This document shows positions 28,330 to 40,800 of a DNA stretch of 64,000 nt, in pieces. The notes under the pieces were generated by a model. That model was not told where the DNA came from, searched no databases, and worked only from the letters and a program-made list of their open reading frames with translations. The stretch's first letter is position 1; the number at the start of each line of letters is the position of its first letter. Origin of the DNA: Flavobacterium keumense (GTDB lineage: Bacteria; Bacteroidota; Bacteroidia; Flavobacteriales; Flavobacteriaceae); NCBI RefSeq assembly GCF_029866485.1, contig NZ_CP092332.1:2232001-2296000 (forward strand). Reading direction: 5' to 3'. The position numbers and the translations under genes are program-made.

Positions 28330-31158
28330 TTGAAATCATTTCTAAAAATAGTATTTTGTGTACTGATGGCATTAGCTTCAAACAAGTTAATTGCTCAGCA
28401 TCAATGCAAAATGAATGTTGAGTTGAATACAGAAAATAAAACTCTTAGTATTCAACAAGAAATAACTTTTTTCAATCAATCTAACGATACTATTAATTCT
28501 ATTGTTTTAAATGATTGGAACAATGCCTACTCCAATAAGAATACCCCCTTAGGAAAACGATTTTCGGATGAGTTTTACAGAGGATTTCATTTGGCTAAAG
28601 ACGAAGAACGTGGCAGCACCTCTAACTTGACTATTTTAAATGAAAATAATTTATTTCTTACTTGGCATAGAACAACAACAAATCCTGACTACATAACAGT
28701 TGATTTACGCGAAAAACTAGCTCCAAATCAAAAAACGACAATACAACTTACTTATTTTTCAAAAATACCGACTAATAAATTCACTAAATATGGTTTTGCC
28801 CAAAATGGTGATTTGAACCTTAAAAATTGGTTCCTTAGTCCTGCTCGATACGAAAACAAAACTTTTGTAAAATATAGCAATAGTAATTTAGACGATATTG
28901 CTAACGGAATTTGCGACTTTACAATTCATTTCAAAATTCCGAAAAACCTTGTTCTGACTACCGATTTGAATGTTACGGAACAAACTGGAGATAAAAATCA
29001 TTCTGATTATTTTTTAGAAGGAGAAAACAGAACTGATTTCAGTTTATTTATAGAATCTAAATCCGGTTTTAAAAGTTATTATAATGACTTAAATGAGGTC
29101 ATATCGGATATTACAAATAGTAAATTAGATGAAATTCAACAAATTATTATTATCAATCGAATTGCTAATTTCACCAATGATTTTATTGGAATCTATCCCC
29201 ATCCAAAAATTGTAGTATCTCAAACTAATTATGACCGAAATCCATTTTATGGTTTAAACCAATTACCTTCATTTTTAAATCCGTTTGAAGAAGATTTTTT
29301 ATTTGAAATTAAATTCTTAAAAACTTATTTAGACACCTATTTAAAAAATAGTCTGCATTTAGATCCAAGAAAAGACAATTGGATTTATGATGCCTTACAA
29401 ATGGTTGCAATGATTAAATACATTCAAAAATACCATCCTGAAAGTAAGATGTTAGGTAATGCTTCACGATTCAAACTTTTAAAAAACTACAATATAACTA
29501 ATTTAGATTTCAACAAACAATACAGCTATTTTTATATGCTAATGGCGCGTAAAAATTTAGATCAGGCATTGGCTAACCCAAAAACTGATTTAATTAAATT
29601 TAATGAACAAATTGCAAGTAAATATAGAGCAGGCTTGAGTATTTTATTTTTAGATGACTATTTAGAAAATAATATTGTATCCAATAGTATTCACCAATTC
29701 TACGAACGAAACAAAAAACAACAAGTTTCAAGTACTGATTTTGAAACCATACTGAAATCAAATTCTCAAAAAAACATCAATTGGTTTTTTACTACTATTG
29801 TTAATTCCCGTGAACTGATTGATTATAAATTTTCAAAAGTATCTGCGACAAAAAACAGCATCACTATTTCTGTGAAAAATAAAACAGAAATTCCTATACC
29901 TATTCCTATTTATGGATTAAAAAAAGGAAATGTTGTTTTTAAAGAATGGTTAGACATAAAAGAATGTGATAGTACATTTATAATAAAAAGAAACAATGCT
30001 GATAAAATTATTTTAAATTATAAAAATGAAGTTCCCGAATACAATTTGAGAAACAATTGGAAAAAACTTGAAGGTTTTTTTCCAAATAATCGTCCTATCA
30101 AATTTGTGTTTATGAAGGACCTAGAAGACCCTTACTACAACCAGATTTTATATGTTCCATCTCTAACTTACAATTATTATGACGGACTATCACCGGGATT
30201 ACGCCTCCATAACAAAACGATTTTAGACAAACCTTTTATTTTTGATTTAAATCCTACATTTTCTTCAAAATCGAAAAATATCTCAGGAAATGGCACTATA
30301 ATACTTAATGAAAATTTTAGAAACAGTAGATTATACACTATAAGATACAGTCTTACCGGAGCCTATTTTCATTATGCACCTGATGCTACCTATACAAAAA
30401 TAGCTCCCACAATAGAATTAAAAATTCGTGAAAATAACTTTAGAGACAATCGAAAACAAGCCTTAGTATTTCGTCAAGTCATCGTGAATAGAGAAAAGAG
30501 CGAATTCATTACGTCTAATTTTGGAGAAAATTACTCTGTGTTCAATGCCCGTTATTTCAATACTAAAACCGAGATAACCAATCATTTTAGTGCTAGTAGC
30601 GATGTACAATTCTCTAAAGGATTTGGAAAAATTGCTGCCGAAATTGAATTTAGAAAACTATTTGAAAGTAATCGACAAATCAATTTACGCCTATTTGCAG
30701 GAGCATTTATGTACAATAAATCTAATTCTGATTATTTTAGTTTTGGATTAGACAAGCCTACCGATTATCTTTTTGATTACAACTTTTATGGAAGATCAGA
30801 AAGCTCTGGTTTATTTAGTCAACAATACATCCAAGCAGAAGGAGGATTTAAGTCTAAATTGAGTGTGCCATTTGCTAATCAATGGATGATTGCTGCTAAT
30901 GGTAGTTTTAATATTTGGAATTGGATTGAAATATATGGAGACCTTGGCATTGTGAAAAACAACTCAACCAATCACTATTTTGCATACGATAGCGGAATTC
31001 GATTAAATTTAGTAACCGATTATTTTGAGTTATACCTTCCATTTTACTCTAATAATGGATTAGAAATCAACCAAAAAAACTACAATGAAAAAATACGTTT
31101 TGTAGTGACTTTTTCGCCAAAAACATTAATCAATTTATTTAACAGGAAGTGGTTTTAA
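28330..31158 (+). CDS. Exported M1-peptidase-like protein lacking the zinc motif
   Basis: 942 residues. I choose the TTG start at 28330 because it gives a full signal peptide (MKSFLKIVFCVLMALASNK); the next ATG (28366) would cut it. The N-terminal part resembles the beta-sandwich of M1 aminopeptidases (CDFTIHFKIPKNLVLTTD), and YGLNQLPSF sits where GMEN is usual. No HExxH with a downstream Glu is present, so it should not be an active zinc peptidase. The last third, rich in alternating aromatic strands and ending in Phe, looks like an outer-membrane beta barrel. Function unknown. Confidence 0.7.
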   Translation: MKSFLKIVFCVLMALASNKLIAQHQCKMNVELNTENKTLSIQQEITFFNQSNDTINSIVLNDWNNAYSNKNTPLGKRFSDEFYRGFHLAKDEERGSTSNLTILNENNLFLTWHRTTTNPDYITVDLREKLAPNQKTTIQLTYFSKIPTNKFTKYGFAQNGDLNLKNWFLSPARYENKTFVKYSNSNLDDIANGICDFTIHFKIPKNLVLTTDLNVTEQTGDKNHSDYFLEGENRTDFSLFIESKSGFKSYYNDLNEVISDITNSKLDEIQQIIIINRIANFTNDFIGIYPHPKIVVSQTNYDRNPFYGLNQLPSFLNPFEEDFLFEIKFLKTYLDTYLKNSLHLDPRKDNWIYDALQMVAMIKYIQKYHPESKMLGNASRFKLLKNYNITNLDFNKQYSYFYMLMARKNLDQALANPKTDLIKFNEQIASKYRAGLSILFLDDYLENNIVSNSIHQFYERNKKQQVSSTDFETILKSNSQKNINWFFTTIVNSRELIDYKFSKVSATKNSITISVKNKTEIPIPIPIYGLKKGNVVFKEWLDIKECDSTFIIKRNNADKIILNYKNEVPEYNLRNNWKKLEGFFPNNRPIKFVFMKDLEDPYYNQILYVPSLTYNYYDGLSPGLRLHNKTILDKPFIFDLNPTFSSKSKNISGNGTIILNENFRNSRLYTIRYSLTGAYFHYAPDATYTKIAPTIELKIRENNFRDNRKQALVFRQVIVNREKSEFITSNFGENYSVFNARYFNTKTEITNHFSASSDVQFSKGFGKIAAEIEFRKLFESNRQINLRLFAGAFMYNKSNSDYFSFGLDKPTDYLFDYNFYGRSESSGLFSQQYIQAEGGFKSKLSVPFANQWMIAANGSFNIWNWIEIYGDLGIVKNNSTNHYFAYDSGIRLNLVTDYFELYLPFYSNNGLEINQKNYNEKIRFVVTFSPKTLINLFNRKWF

Positions 31159-31344
31159 GAAAAATCATTTTTATGCCATTTAATTAAACTTTATTTAACA
31201 AATAATTTATTTTTAAAAAATAATTCAACAAAATAGCTATATTTTAAAAAATAATTACAAATAATTAAATTATATTTTTTTAAATAAATTATGAAAACTA
31301 CTGGATTTTAAGTATTTTTGTACATTACGTTATCCTTATCAATC
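31159..31344 (+). promoter_or_regulatory. AT-rich promoter region of the E1 gene
   Basis: TATTTTTG at 31313-31320 is an exact TAnnTTTG match and ends 24 bp before ATG 31345. An in-frame TTG at 31318 overlaps this element and is therefore unlikely to be the start. The remaining 150 bases are almost pure A and T with no other feature seen. Confidence 0.6.
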
Positions 31345-33753
31345 ATGATACTAGAAAAAACAACTAAAGCTTTAACGTTTGAAGACTTTAAAACAGAAGT
31401 TTTAAAAGATTACAAAACAGCCGTAATAAGTCGTGAGTGTAGCCTATTAGGCCGCAAAGAGGTGCTAACTGGAAAAGCTAAATTTGGTATTTTTGGTGAT
31501 GGAAAAGAAGTCCCACAATTAGCTATGGCTAAATTTTTTAAAGACGGCGACTTCCGTTCAGGCTATTATCGAGATCAAACCTTTATGATGGCAATTGGCA
31601 AATTGACAATCAAACAATTCTTTGCTGGTTTGTATGGACATACTGATTTGGTTTATGAACCTATGTCGGCAGGAAGACAAATGGGTGGTCATTTCGTAAC
31701 CCATAGTCTAAATGAAGATGGTTCTTGGAAAAACTTAACCGAACAAAAAAACTCAAGTTCAGATATTTCTCCAACAGCAGCACAAATGCCACGTCTATTA
31801 GGATTAGCTTATGCTTCAAAAATATACCGTCATGTTTCTGGGATAACTAATGCTACTAATTTTTCCAATGAAGGGAACGAAGTAGCTTGGGGAACTATCG
31901 GTAATGCTAGTACTTCTGAAGGAATTTTCTTTGAAACAATTAATGCTGCCGGTGTACTACAAGTACCAATGGTAATGAGTGTATGGGATGATGAATACGG
32001 TATTTCAGTACATGCAAAATACCAAACTACCAAAGAAAGTATTTCTGAAATTTTAAAAGGCTATCAAAGAGAAGAAGGTACTAATGGATTTGAAATTTTA
32101 AAAGTAAAAGGATGGGATTATGCTGATCTAGTAGCAACTTATGAAAAAGCAGCTAATTTAGCTCGTGAAGAACATATTCCAGTTTTAGTTCATGTTTCTG
32201 AACTCACTCAACCCCAAGGACATTCTAGTTCGGGTTCCCATGAACGATATAAAAGTACCGAAAGATTAAATTGGGAAAAAGAATACGATTGTATTCGTCA
32301 AATGCGATTATGGATGATTGCTATCAATATTGCTTCTCCTGAAGAATTAGATGAAATTGATGCTAATGCTAAAAAAGAAGTTATTGAAGGTAAAAAAGAA
32401 GCATGGAAAGAATTCATTGAACCAATAATAAGTGAACAAAAAGAATTGATTTTGTTACTTGAAAAAGTAGCTGAATCTAGTCAAAATAAGACTAAAATTC
32501 TTCAATATATTTCGATTTTAAAAAATATTAAAGACCCTTTAAAAAAGGAAATTTTAAGTACTGCTAGAAAAGTGATTCGTTTGATAGTCAATGAGAAAGG
32601 CAAAACTGAGTTGGCGCAATGGATCCAAAACTACACTAAAATCACTCAAAGAAAATTCAGTAGCCATTTGCATTCTGAATCAAACTCTAACATTCACTCT
32701 GTAGAAGTAGTTGCACCAAAATACAATGATAATACCCTCGCTGATACCGATGGCCGTATGATTGTACGCGACAATTTTGATGCATTATTCAGTAAATACC
32801 CAGAAACTTTAGTATTTGGCGAAGACGCAGGAAATATTGGAGATGTCAATCAAGGTTTGGAAGGAATGCAGGAAAAGTATGGTGATCTTCGTGTAACCGA
32901 TGCAGGTATTCGAGAAGCAACCATTATTGGACAAGGTATTGGTTTAGCACTTAGAGGGCTTCGTCCTATTGCTGAAATTCAATATTTAGATTATTTACTT
33001 TACGCTATACAAATCCTGAGCGATGATTTAGCCACCTTGCAATACCGAACAGCCGGCAGACAAAAAGCACCGCTAATTATTCGTACACGAGGACATCGAT
33101 TAGAAGGCATTTGGCATTCGGGTTCACCAATGGGAATGATTTTAAATGCCATTCGAGGAATTCACGTTTTGGTTCCTAGAAATATGACTCAAGCTGCAGG
33201 ATTTTATAATAGCCTTTTAGAATGTGATGAACCTGCCCTTGTAGTAGAATGCTTAAATGGTTACCGACTCAAAGAAAAAGCGCCTTTAAACTACGGTGAA
33301 TTCAAAACTCCTATTGGTGTTGTAGAAACACTTCGAGAAGGAAAAGATATAACTTTGGTTTCTTATGGTTCTACTTTACGATTAGTGGAACAAGCTGCCG
33401 TAGAATTATCCGAAATAGGTATTGATTGTGAGGTAATTGATATTCAATCTTTATTGCCTTTTGATATCAATAAAGATATTGTAAAAAGTATTGCCAAAAC
33501 TAATCGACTACTGATTATAGACGAGGATGTCCCTGGAGGAGCTTCGGCTTACATATTGCAACAAATTTTGGAAGAACAAGATGGTTACTCGTATTTGGAC
33601 AGTAAACCTCAAACATTGACTTCAAAAGCACATCGTCCTGCTTATGGGACCGATGGTGATTATTTTTCAAAACCATCCACCGAAGATATTTTTGAAAAAG
33701 TGTATGCCATGATGAGTGAAGTACATCCTAATCAATATCCAGATTTATATTAA
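31345..33753 (+). CDS. 2-oxo acid dehydrogenase E1, fused alpha and beta subunits
   Basis: 802 residues from ATG 31345. The alpha half (about 1-400) carries the thiamine diphosphate region (GNEVAWGTIGNASTSEGIFFE with DDEYGISVH). The beta half (about 470-802) carries FGEDAGNIGDVNQGLEG, DAGIREATIIGQGIGLAL and the C-terminal transketolase-like domain (DIQSLLPFD, DEDVPGGASA). In Bacteroidota this fused form is generally the branched-chain 2-oxoisovalerate (or pyruvate) dehydrogenase E1. Substrate choice cannot be fixed here; no E2 or E3 gene is adjacent. Confidence 0.9.
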   Translation: MILEKTTKALTFEDFKTEVLKDYKTAVISRECSLLGRKEVLTGKAKFGIFGDGKEVPQLAMAKFFKDGDFRSGYYRDQTFMMAIGKLTIKQFFAGLYGHTDLVYEPMSAGRQMGGHFVTHSLNEDGSWKNLTEQKNSSSDISPTAAQMPRLLGLAYASKIYRHVSGITNATNFSNEGNEVAWGTIGNASTSEGIFFETINAAGVLQVPMVMSVWDDEYGISVHAKYQTTKESISEILKGYQREEGTNGFEILKVKGWDYADLVATYEKAANLAREEHIPVLVHVSELTQPQGHSSSGSHERYKSTERLNWEKEYDCIRQMRLWMIAINIASPEELDEIDANAKKEVIEGKKEAWKEFIEPIISEQKELILLLEKVAESSQNKTKILQYISILKNIKDPLKKEILSTARKVIRLIVNEKGKTELAQWIQNYTKITQRKFSSHLHSESNSNIHSVEVVAPKYNDNTLADTDGRMIVRDNFDALFSKYPETLVFGEDAGNIGDVNQGLEGMQEKYGDLRVTDAGIREATIIGQGIGLALRGLRPIAEIQYLDYLLYAIQILSDDLATLQYRTAGRQKAPLIIRTRGHRLEGIWHSGSPMGMILNAIRGIHVLVPRNMTQAAGFYNSLLECDEPALVVECLNGYRLKEKAPLNYGEFKTPIGVVETLREGKDITLVSYGSTLRLVEQAAVELSEIGIDCEVIDIQSLLPFDINKDIVKSIAKTNRLLIIDEDVPGGASAYILQQILEEQDGYSYLDSKPQTLTSKAHRPAYGTDGDYFSKPSTEDIFEKVYAMMSEVHPNQYPDLY

Positions 33754-33787
33754 ACTAAAAAGGCTACCAAATGGTAGCCTTTTTAGT
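33754..33787. terminator. Bidirectional terminator between E1 and sprF-like genes
   Basis: ACTAAAAAGGCTACCA and TGGTAGCCTTTTTAGT form a perfect 16-bp stem with a two-base loop between convergent genes. Confidence 0.9.
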
Positions 33788-33799
33788 TTGTAATCCACA

Positions 33800-34810
33800 C
33801 TATTGCATATCATAAAAACGACTATTGTTTCCACGTCTATTCTTTTTGAATGGATTGAAGTCAAAAGTCACATATAATTCAAACGTATTAAAAGTAGTAC
33901 CAGCTATTTTCTTCGTGCCAATGTCAAAGGAATAATTTGCTCCCACTTCAATTTCTTCAATAAAAACACTAAACGATGTCCCCAATTGCGAAATAGAGAA
34001 TCCATCGTATTTATTAAAATGCTCATTTAATCCAAAAGAAATATTGCCTAAAATTGCTTCTTGATACAAATCAATTCTTGTTTTAGCACCTTGTTTTGCA
34101 AAAGAATTATACAAATACAAATATGAATTTTCAGGTAAAAAAGCACTCTGCCCATACGGATTCAGATCTCTTTCATAACCTGATTGAGCCGAAATAAACA
34201 AATCTTTTTTATTACTTGCATCGCTATTAAATGATGTTTCGGGGCGATTAATGTGCTTCAAATTCAATCCAAAAAATAAGTTCCGATTATTATGAACCAC
34301 TGCTCCTGCCCCAATATCTACATAATTTATTTTATTATCTATAGTAACAGGATCTCTTGTAATTCCTGCTATATATCCTGTTAATACGTTAATTTGGTCT
34401 TCAAAAATTAAAGAAGAATAATCCAATCTATTATTTCCATAACCTACTGTTATAGAAGGATTGAATGTCCATTCATAAGAAAGTTGCGCTTTATAAATAT
34501 AATGAATATTAGCCTGTGTGGTAGAATAACCTAGTTGACTAATTTTTGTAGAATTAACATCTAATGCCAAGGAAAACTCATTATTGTCAAAATAGTGTGT
34601 GGCAAATCCTAATCGAGATTCGATCTTACTACCCTCATTATAACCTTCTGAATTATAAATTACTCCAGCTTTTGACGAATCTCCAAAACCATAAAAACTT
34701 GGGTTAACAATCCCCATAACCTTATTTTGGTTTTTTAAAGCAAAATCTTGTCCAAAAATTTGAAGACAAAAAGTAGCAACAAAAAAAGTATAAATATATT
34801 TAGCAGTCAT
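33800..34810 (-). CDS. PorP/SprF-family outer-membrane protein
   Basis: 336 residues with a signal peptide (YTFFVATFCLQIFGQ) and an all-beta pattern of a small barrel. The PorP/SprF hallmark NPSFYGFG near residue 37 follows the first strand, and the family C-terminal FNTFELYVTFDFNPF is present. SprF is needed for surface delivery of the adhesin SprB in F. johnsoniae. Here the gene begins seven bases after the giant cargo gene, so it is its likely dedicated partner in type IX export. Confidence 0.92.
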   Translation of the reverse strand: MTAKYIYTFFVATFCLQIFGQDFALKNQNKVMGIVNPSFYGFGDSSKAGVIYNSEGYNEGSKIESRLGFATHYFDNNEFSLALDVNSTKISQLGYSTTQANIHYIYKAQLSYEWTFNPSITVGYGNNRLDYSSLIFEDQINVLTGYIAGITRDPVTIDNKINYVDIGAGAVVHNNRNLFFGLNLKHINRPETSFNSDASNKKDLFISAQSGYERDLNPYGQSAFLPENSYLYLYNSFAKQGAKTRIDLYQEAILGNISFGLNEHFNKYDGFSISQLGTSFSVFIEEIEVGANYSFDIGTKKIAGTTFNTFELYVTFDFNPFKKNRRGNNSRFYDMQ

Positions 34811-34817
34811 AATTTCA

Positions 34818-37800
34818 CTATTTAATTAGGATAAAGTGCCCTTCTTTTTCAATTATTTTATCGTTTATCGTTTTGGCCATAATATAATAACGATAGGTCC
34901 CATTAACAGGCTCTGAATTTACTTTCTCAACACCATTCCAACCCCAATCTGAAGGAAGAGATGCTGTATCAGAACTAATTTCATATACCAGATTACCCCA
35001 ATTATCATAGATATACATGCTCACTTCTTTTAAGCCCAATAAAGACGGTCTAAATAAGTCATTAATACCATCATTATTAGGAGAAAAAGCAGTTGGCAAC
35101 ATGATACCTGCACCTTGGCCTACCGTAATGATTTCAGTGATAGAACGTGAACAACCAAATTGATTGTACACTGTCAATGTTACTGGATATAAACCATCTA
35201 TAGCATAGGTATGATATACCGTTGTAATACTTTCACCGGAACTATTTGGGAGAATATCTTTTGGATTATAGAACACTTTTGGCGGACTATTATCTCCAAA
35301 ATCCCAAACTATATACTCATATTCTGCTGGTATATTTGACACTGTTAATCCGTTTGTAAACTTAACACTTTCATTTACTGAAACATTGCCATACGTTGTT
35401 AAATTTAATGACGTATAACTCAACTGTGGGTTAACAATAGCGGTATTTATTGTTTTTGTATCCCAACAATTTTGACTATTCATAACCTTTATAATTCCTG
35501 TAGGTGTTGTTGGATTTGCAATAGATATTTCATACACATTATTACCTAAATCAACACTAGAAACTAATGAATTATTGTAATAGAATGTAAGATTACTATC
35601 TAAACTAGATACCGAAACTCTAACTTTACCCGCTGTATTAGCACATAATGTTGTATCTAAACTAACCGAATCAATTTTAAGCGTACTGTAGTCATATATT
35701 GTAAACAAATAAGGCTCTGTTGTGCAGTTATTACTGTCCGTTACTGTTAAATAATAAAGACCTGCTTTTAAATTACAAATATTGAAATAATTATTATTCA
35801 AAGGAACCACTGTATTCAATGCTTGTGAAGATGGATCTAGATATTTTAAAACAAATTGCGTATAAATACCACTTCCCCCTGTATAATTAAAATTAGCACA
35901 TCCCAATGATCCATTACAAGTTACATTAGTTGTTGACACTAAAGAAATTACTATTGGTTGAGCGGGTTGTACCGTATAAGTTTTAGTTGGTAAAGGACAA
36001 CCGATGGCATCGGTTCCACTAAGGGTATAATTTCCAGCTTCTAAACCAGTAATATTGGTTTGATTTTGTTGGAAACCATTTGGTCCTGACCAATGTACCG
36101 CATACAAACCACCTGAAGTTACACCACCAACAATTGTTACTGATATAGCTCCATTTTGTGCAGTACTACAAGTCACATTGGTAACAGATTCATTGGTAAT
36201 TGTCATTGGTGTTGATACTTTTAAAACACCCGTTTTAATACTGCTACAAGGTAGGGTTGTAATAGTATAATTAAAAATACCAGCACGAGTTGGAATTCCA
36301 CTAATTAATAACTCGCCTGTCTCAGAATCATATGAAGAGGAAACTCCTGCTGGTAATCCCGTTAGGGTAACACCTGTAGCGCCAACGATAGTATATTTAA
36401 TTGGAACAATTGCTGTATTAAAATTTGTTTGACAAACCGTTTGATTATCTGTTCCTGTAGCCGAAATCAAATTCACTGAAACTGCCGAATTAACATTAGA
36501 GATAACAACATTTTCTGTAATTGAACAACCTGTTGTAGTAATTGGAATAGTAAACGTTCCGTTAACTGTTGGATTGCCTTGAATAGTGTATACAGCTGTT
36601 GCTGCATCAAACGAAATAGTCAAACCTGCTGGTAATATAGGATTTTCTATACCTGTTGCTCCTCCTCCTACTGTGAATTGAATTGGAACAATTGGTCCAT
36701 TTTGACAAACAGCTTGATTCAAAGAAGAACTATTGCTTATGAAGGTAATAGTTGCCGCTGGCTTAATATCAAAGAAGATACTAGTTGAAGCAGAGGTACC
36801 ACATCCGCCTTGAGTTGTAATAGTATAATTTTGAGGTAAACTAGTCGCTACAGTAGGCGTACCTGAAATTGTTACAATTCCTGCTGTCGTATTTAAGGAT
36901 AATGTTATTCCGTTAGGCAAAGGCGGATTTATTGTAACGCTGGTTACTCCTGGAGCTACCGTAAATGTAGTAGGATTAATAGCGCTGTTAATACAAACTA
37001 TTTGACTAGTTGCGCCCGAAAGCAAACTTATCGACTGAACAGGGTTCACTGTAATTGTACCTGATATACTAGTTCCACAAGAGGTAGATGAATCAATCAC
37101 ATACGAGAAAGAACCACTCTGTGTTGGTGTTCCTGAAAGTATTCCTGTACTAGGATTAAATGTTACTCCAGTTGGCAATGTTCCTTTTAGTACCATTGTT
37201 TCTGTGGCAGGAGTTATTGCAAATTTAACCGGAACCGCAAATGAGTTTCCGATACAAACCGTAGTATTTGGATTTCCAGAAACGACACTAACTGTTGCAT
37301 TTTGTACAATTTCAATAGTTCCTGTGTATGTAGTTGGATCACATATCCCATAAGATTGTACCGTATATGTAAAAGTGCCTACCTCACACGAACTTCCAGA
37401 AATAGTCAATGTATTGGAAGCAATAGACCAAATTAATCCTGATGGTGCATGAGGAGAAAATACTACATCACCTCCAGTAGCTCCTCCACCTAAGTTATAT
37501 ACAATTGGCTGAATTGTTGTACAAGCACATACTTTTTGATTAACTGTAGTAGGAGTCAAAATATTTATAGTATCATCTGCATTAATTGTAAGTGTTCCAT
37601 TAAACGTTGAGTCACATCCATTTACAGAACCCGCTGTATGAATCACATAACTAAACACCCCGGTAGTTGTGGGACTACCTGAAATTGTTATAGTTCTTGA
37701 TGTAGCGTTGTACACACCCGTAACTCCTGTTGGTAAATTAGTTACAAAAGCACTCGAAGCTGAACCTCCAATAGCGAATACTGCTGGATTTATAGGCGAA

Positions 37801-40800
37801 CCTTGACAAACCGTTTGACTCACAGTCATTGCATTTTGTGGAGTAACTGTACCCCCTTGTTCTACCGTAACAAAAGCCTGATTTGGCAATGTTATAGAAG
37901 AGTTGCTACAAGCCGATGCACTTGATTCTCTTACACTAACTAAAGTAACCGTATAATTACCTACAGTTGAAGTTGGAATGGCTACCGATACTGTACTACT
38001 AGTAGCTGTAGTCGAAACAGTTTGAATGGCTCCTGAATTGATTCTGTATTGGAATACATAAGGAGGTGTAGCATTGGCTCCCGAAAATACAACTAACGGT
38101 TGACTCGCATTCTGACAAACTGTATAACTAGTAGTCCCCGAAATAGTTGCGGTAGGTAATGGGTTAATTTTTGCAACTACCGGTTTTACAATAAAACAAC
38201 CATTAGCATCAGTTCCTTTAATGAAATAAGTTCCCGAAGCTGAAATAGAAGTAGGATTTACTATTGCGATAGTTGTTGCATTATCATTCCAATAACTATA
38301 GGTTAATCCTGAGCTAGATCCTGTAGTCGTAGCTGTCAAGTCAATTGTGTTAGGAACACAAACTTCTGCTGGATTTGTAACAATAAGTGTAGGTAGAGGA
38401 TTTATAGTAACTGTTGCACTTCCTGTTTGAGATTGTGAACAGGCTGTTGAACTGCTATCGCTTACACTAATCAAATTATACGTAAAAATTCCAGCGGTAG
38501 ATGTAACTACCGGAAGTGTAACACTATTTCCTGTTGCCGTTGTAATAGTTTGATTTGCGCCTCCATTTATGGAATATATAAATGTATATGGAGCGGTTCC
38601 ATTAGCTCCTGTAAATGTTACTATTGGATTTGTCGCATTAACACAAGTCGAAACAGTACCTGATATAGTAGCCGTAGGTAATGGATTAACTGTTATCGTT
38701 GCTAAACCAGATTGCGACTGGGTACACGTAGAAGAGCTTGAATCACGAACACTCACTAAATTATAATTATACACACCTGGTGTTACAGTAGCTACTGATA
38801 TAGATGCAGTACTTCCGTTAGAAGTAGTAATCGTTTGATTAGCTCCTCCATTAATAGTATAAGTAAAAGTATATGGGGGAGTTCCATTAGCTCCTGCAAA
38901 AGTAACTACTGGACTACCACTATTTTTACATACTTCGGTTGTTCCTGAAATAGAAGCTGTTGGTAATGGATTTACATAAACAGTTACAGATTTACTATCT
39001 GTACATCCATTAGAATTAGTTGCTTTAATATAATACGTCCCTGCTGTGGCTAAACTTGGGGTATTGTATGGAATAGTTTCTAAACTATCTTTCCAATACG
39101 TATAATTCAATCCAGCATCTGATCCTGTAGTAACTGCTGTTAAATCTACCGTATTTGGTGCACAAACTGGAGTAGGTGCATTAACAACTAAAACTGGTAA
39201 AGCATTAACTGTAATAGTAGCTGAACCAGATTGTAATTGTGAACAACTTGAACTACTCGAGTCTTGAACACTAACCAAAGTGTAAACAAATGAGCCAGAA
39301 TTTGCTGAAGAAACATTAAGTGACACCGTATTTCCTGAAGTAGTTGTAATGGTTTGATTGTTTCCACCATTAATTTTGTAGGTAAATATATACGGAGCTA
39401 CTCCATTAGCACCCGTAAATGTAATCGTTGGATTTGTACTATTTCTACATATTGCAGTTGAACCAGAAATTGTAGCAGTTGGTAATGAATTGACTACAAT
39501 AGGTAAATCATATGTTTTAGAACATCCAAAACTATTCACAGGTAAAGTGATAGTATAAACCACTGTTTTACTTGACGAAGAAGTATTTGTTAACATCTCA
39601 CTAATTGAACCCGTGCCAGATGCAGCTGATTCAGAAATTCCTGAAACTGAAGCACGTGTCCAAGATATGGTTCCCGAAACATTACTTGTTGGAGTATAAC
39701 TAAATACTGTTCCTGAACAAATCGATGAAACACTTGAAGGAGATGTTAAGCTTGGGGTAGGATTAATAGTTACTGTAACCGTAGCAACATTCGTACAAGA
39801 ACTTGGTGCGGCTCCTTGCATTGTATATTGATAGACTACACTAATTGAATTCGAGGTGGTATTAACCAATGCTTCACTAATATTACCATTTGAGTTTGTT
39901 GCTACGTTAGCAATACCGCTTTGGGTCGCTCTTGTCCAAGAGAATGTAACACCTGTTGTAGATGAGGTAGGCACATAATCAAACAAAGCCCCACTACAAA
40001 CAGCTGCGGGTGTTAAATTACTTGTAAAAGTAGGTTTAGGAACAACTGTAATTGGGTAATTAGCTGAGACAGGTCCTGCACCGCAAGAATTATTAACTAC
40101 TACACTTAAATTACCTGAAACATCCGTTGTTTGATAATTGATACTGATTGTATTTGAAACTGTTGTTACTGTACTTCCATTTGGAAGAGTCCAAGTATAG
40201 CTTGTCGCGTTTGGCATAGCCAAAGCTGTATACACAATCCCCGAAGCTCCCGCACAAACTTGCTGTTGTCCACTAATTGAAGTAGCCGTTGGCAATGCAT
40301 TCACCGTAATTGGGAAAGTTGAAATTGATCCGTTTCCACATCCATTTGCTCCATACACAGAAATGGTTCCTGATAATGACCCTATTCCATAACGAACAGT
40401 TATCGTATTTGTATTTTGTCCAGAAACCAAAGTAGCTCCAGAAGGTATCGACCAATTGTATGTTAACACATTAGGATTTGCAGGAACTGTATAAGTAACT
40501 GTAGCTGTTTCACTTTGACAAATTGTATTTCCATTACTAGAAGAAATAGTTCCTAAATTAGGTGCGGAACAATTAATCGCTAAAGTTACTGAATCTGATT
40601 TAGAACTTGTACTACATGCTCCTACTCCATTCACCGTTAAGGTCAATACTTCAGGGGTACAACTATTACTAAATGAATTATACAATACTGGATTGCCTAA
40701 TGTAAATGTTCCTGCTGCAGAGGTCGTCCAGTTTTGAGTGCCTCCATTGGTAACCTCCGTTCCTGTAATTGAAAAGGCTGCAATAGGTTGACCTGTTATG

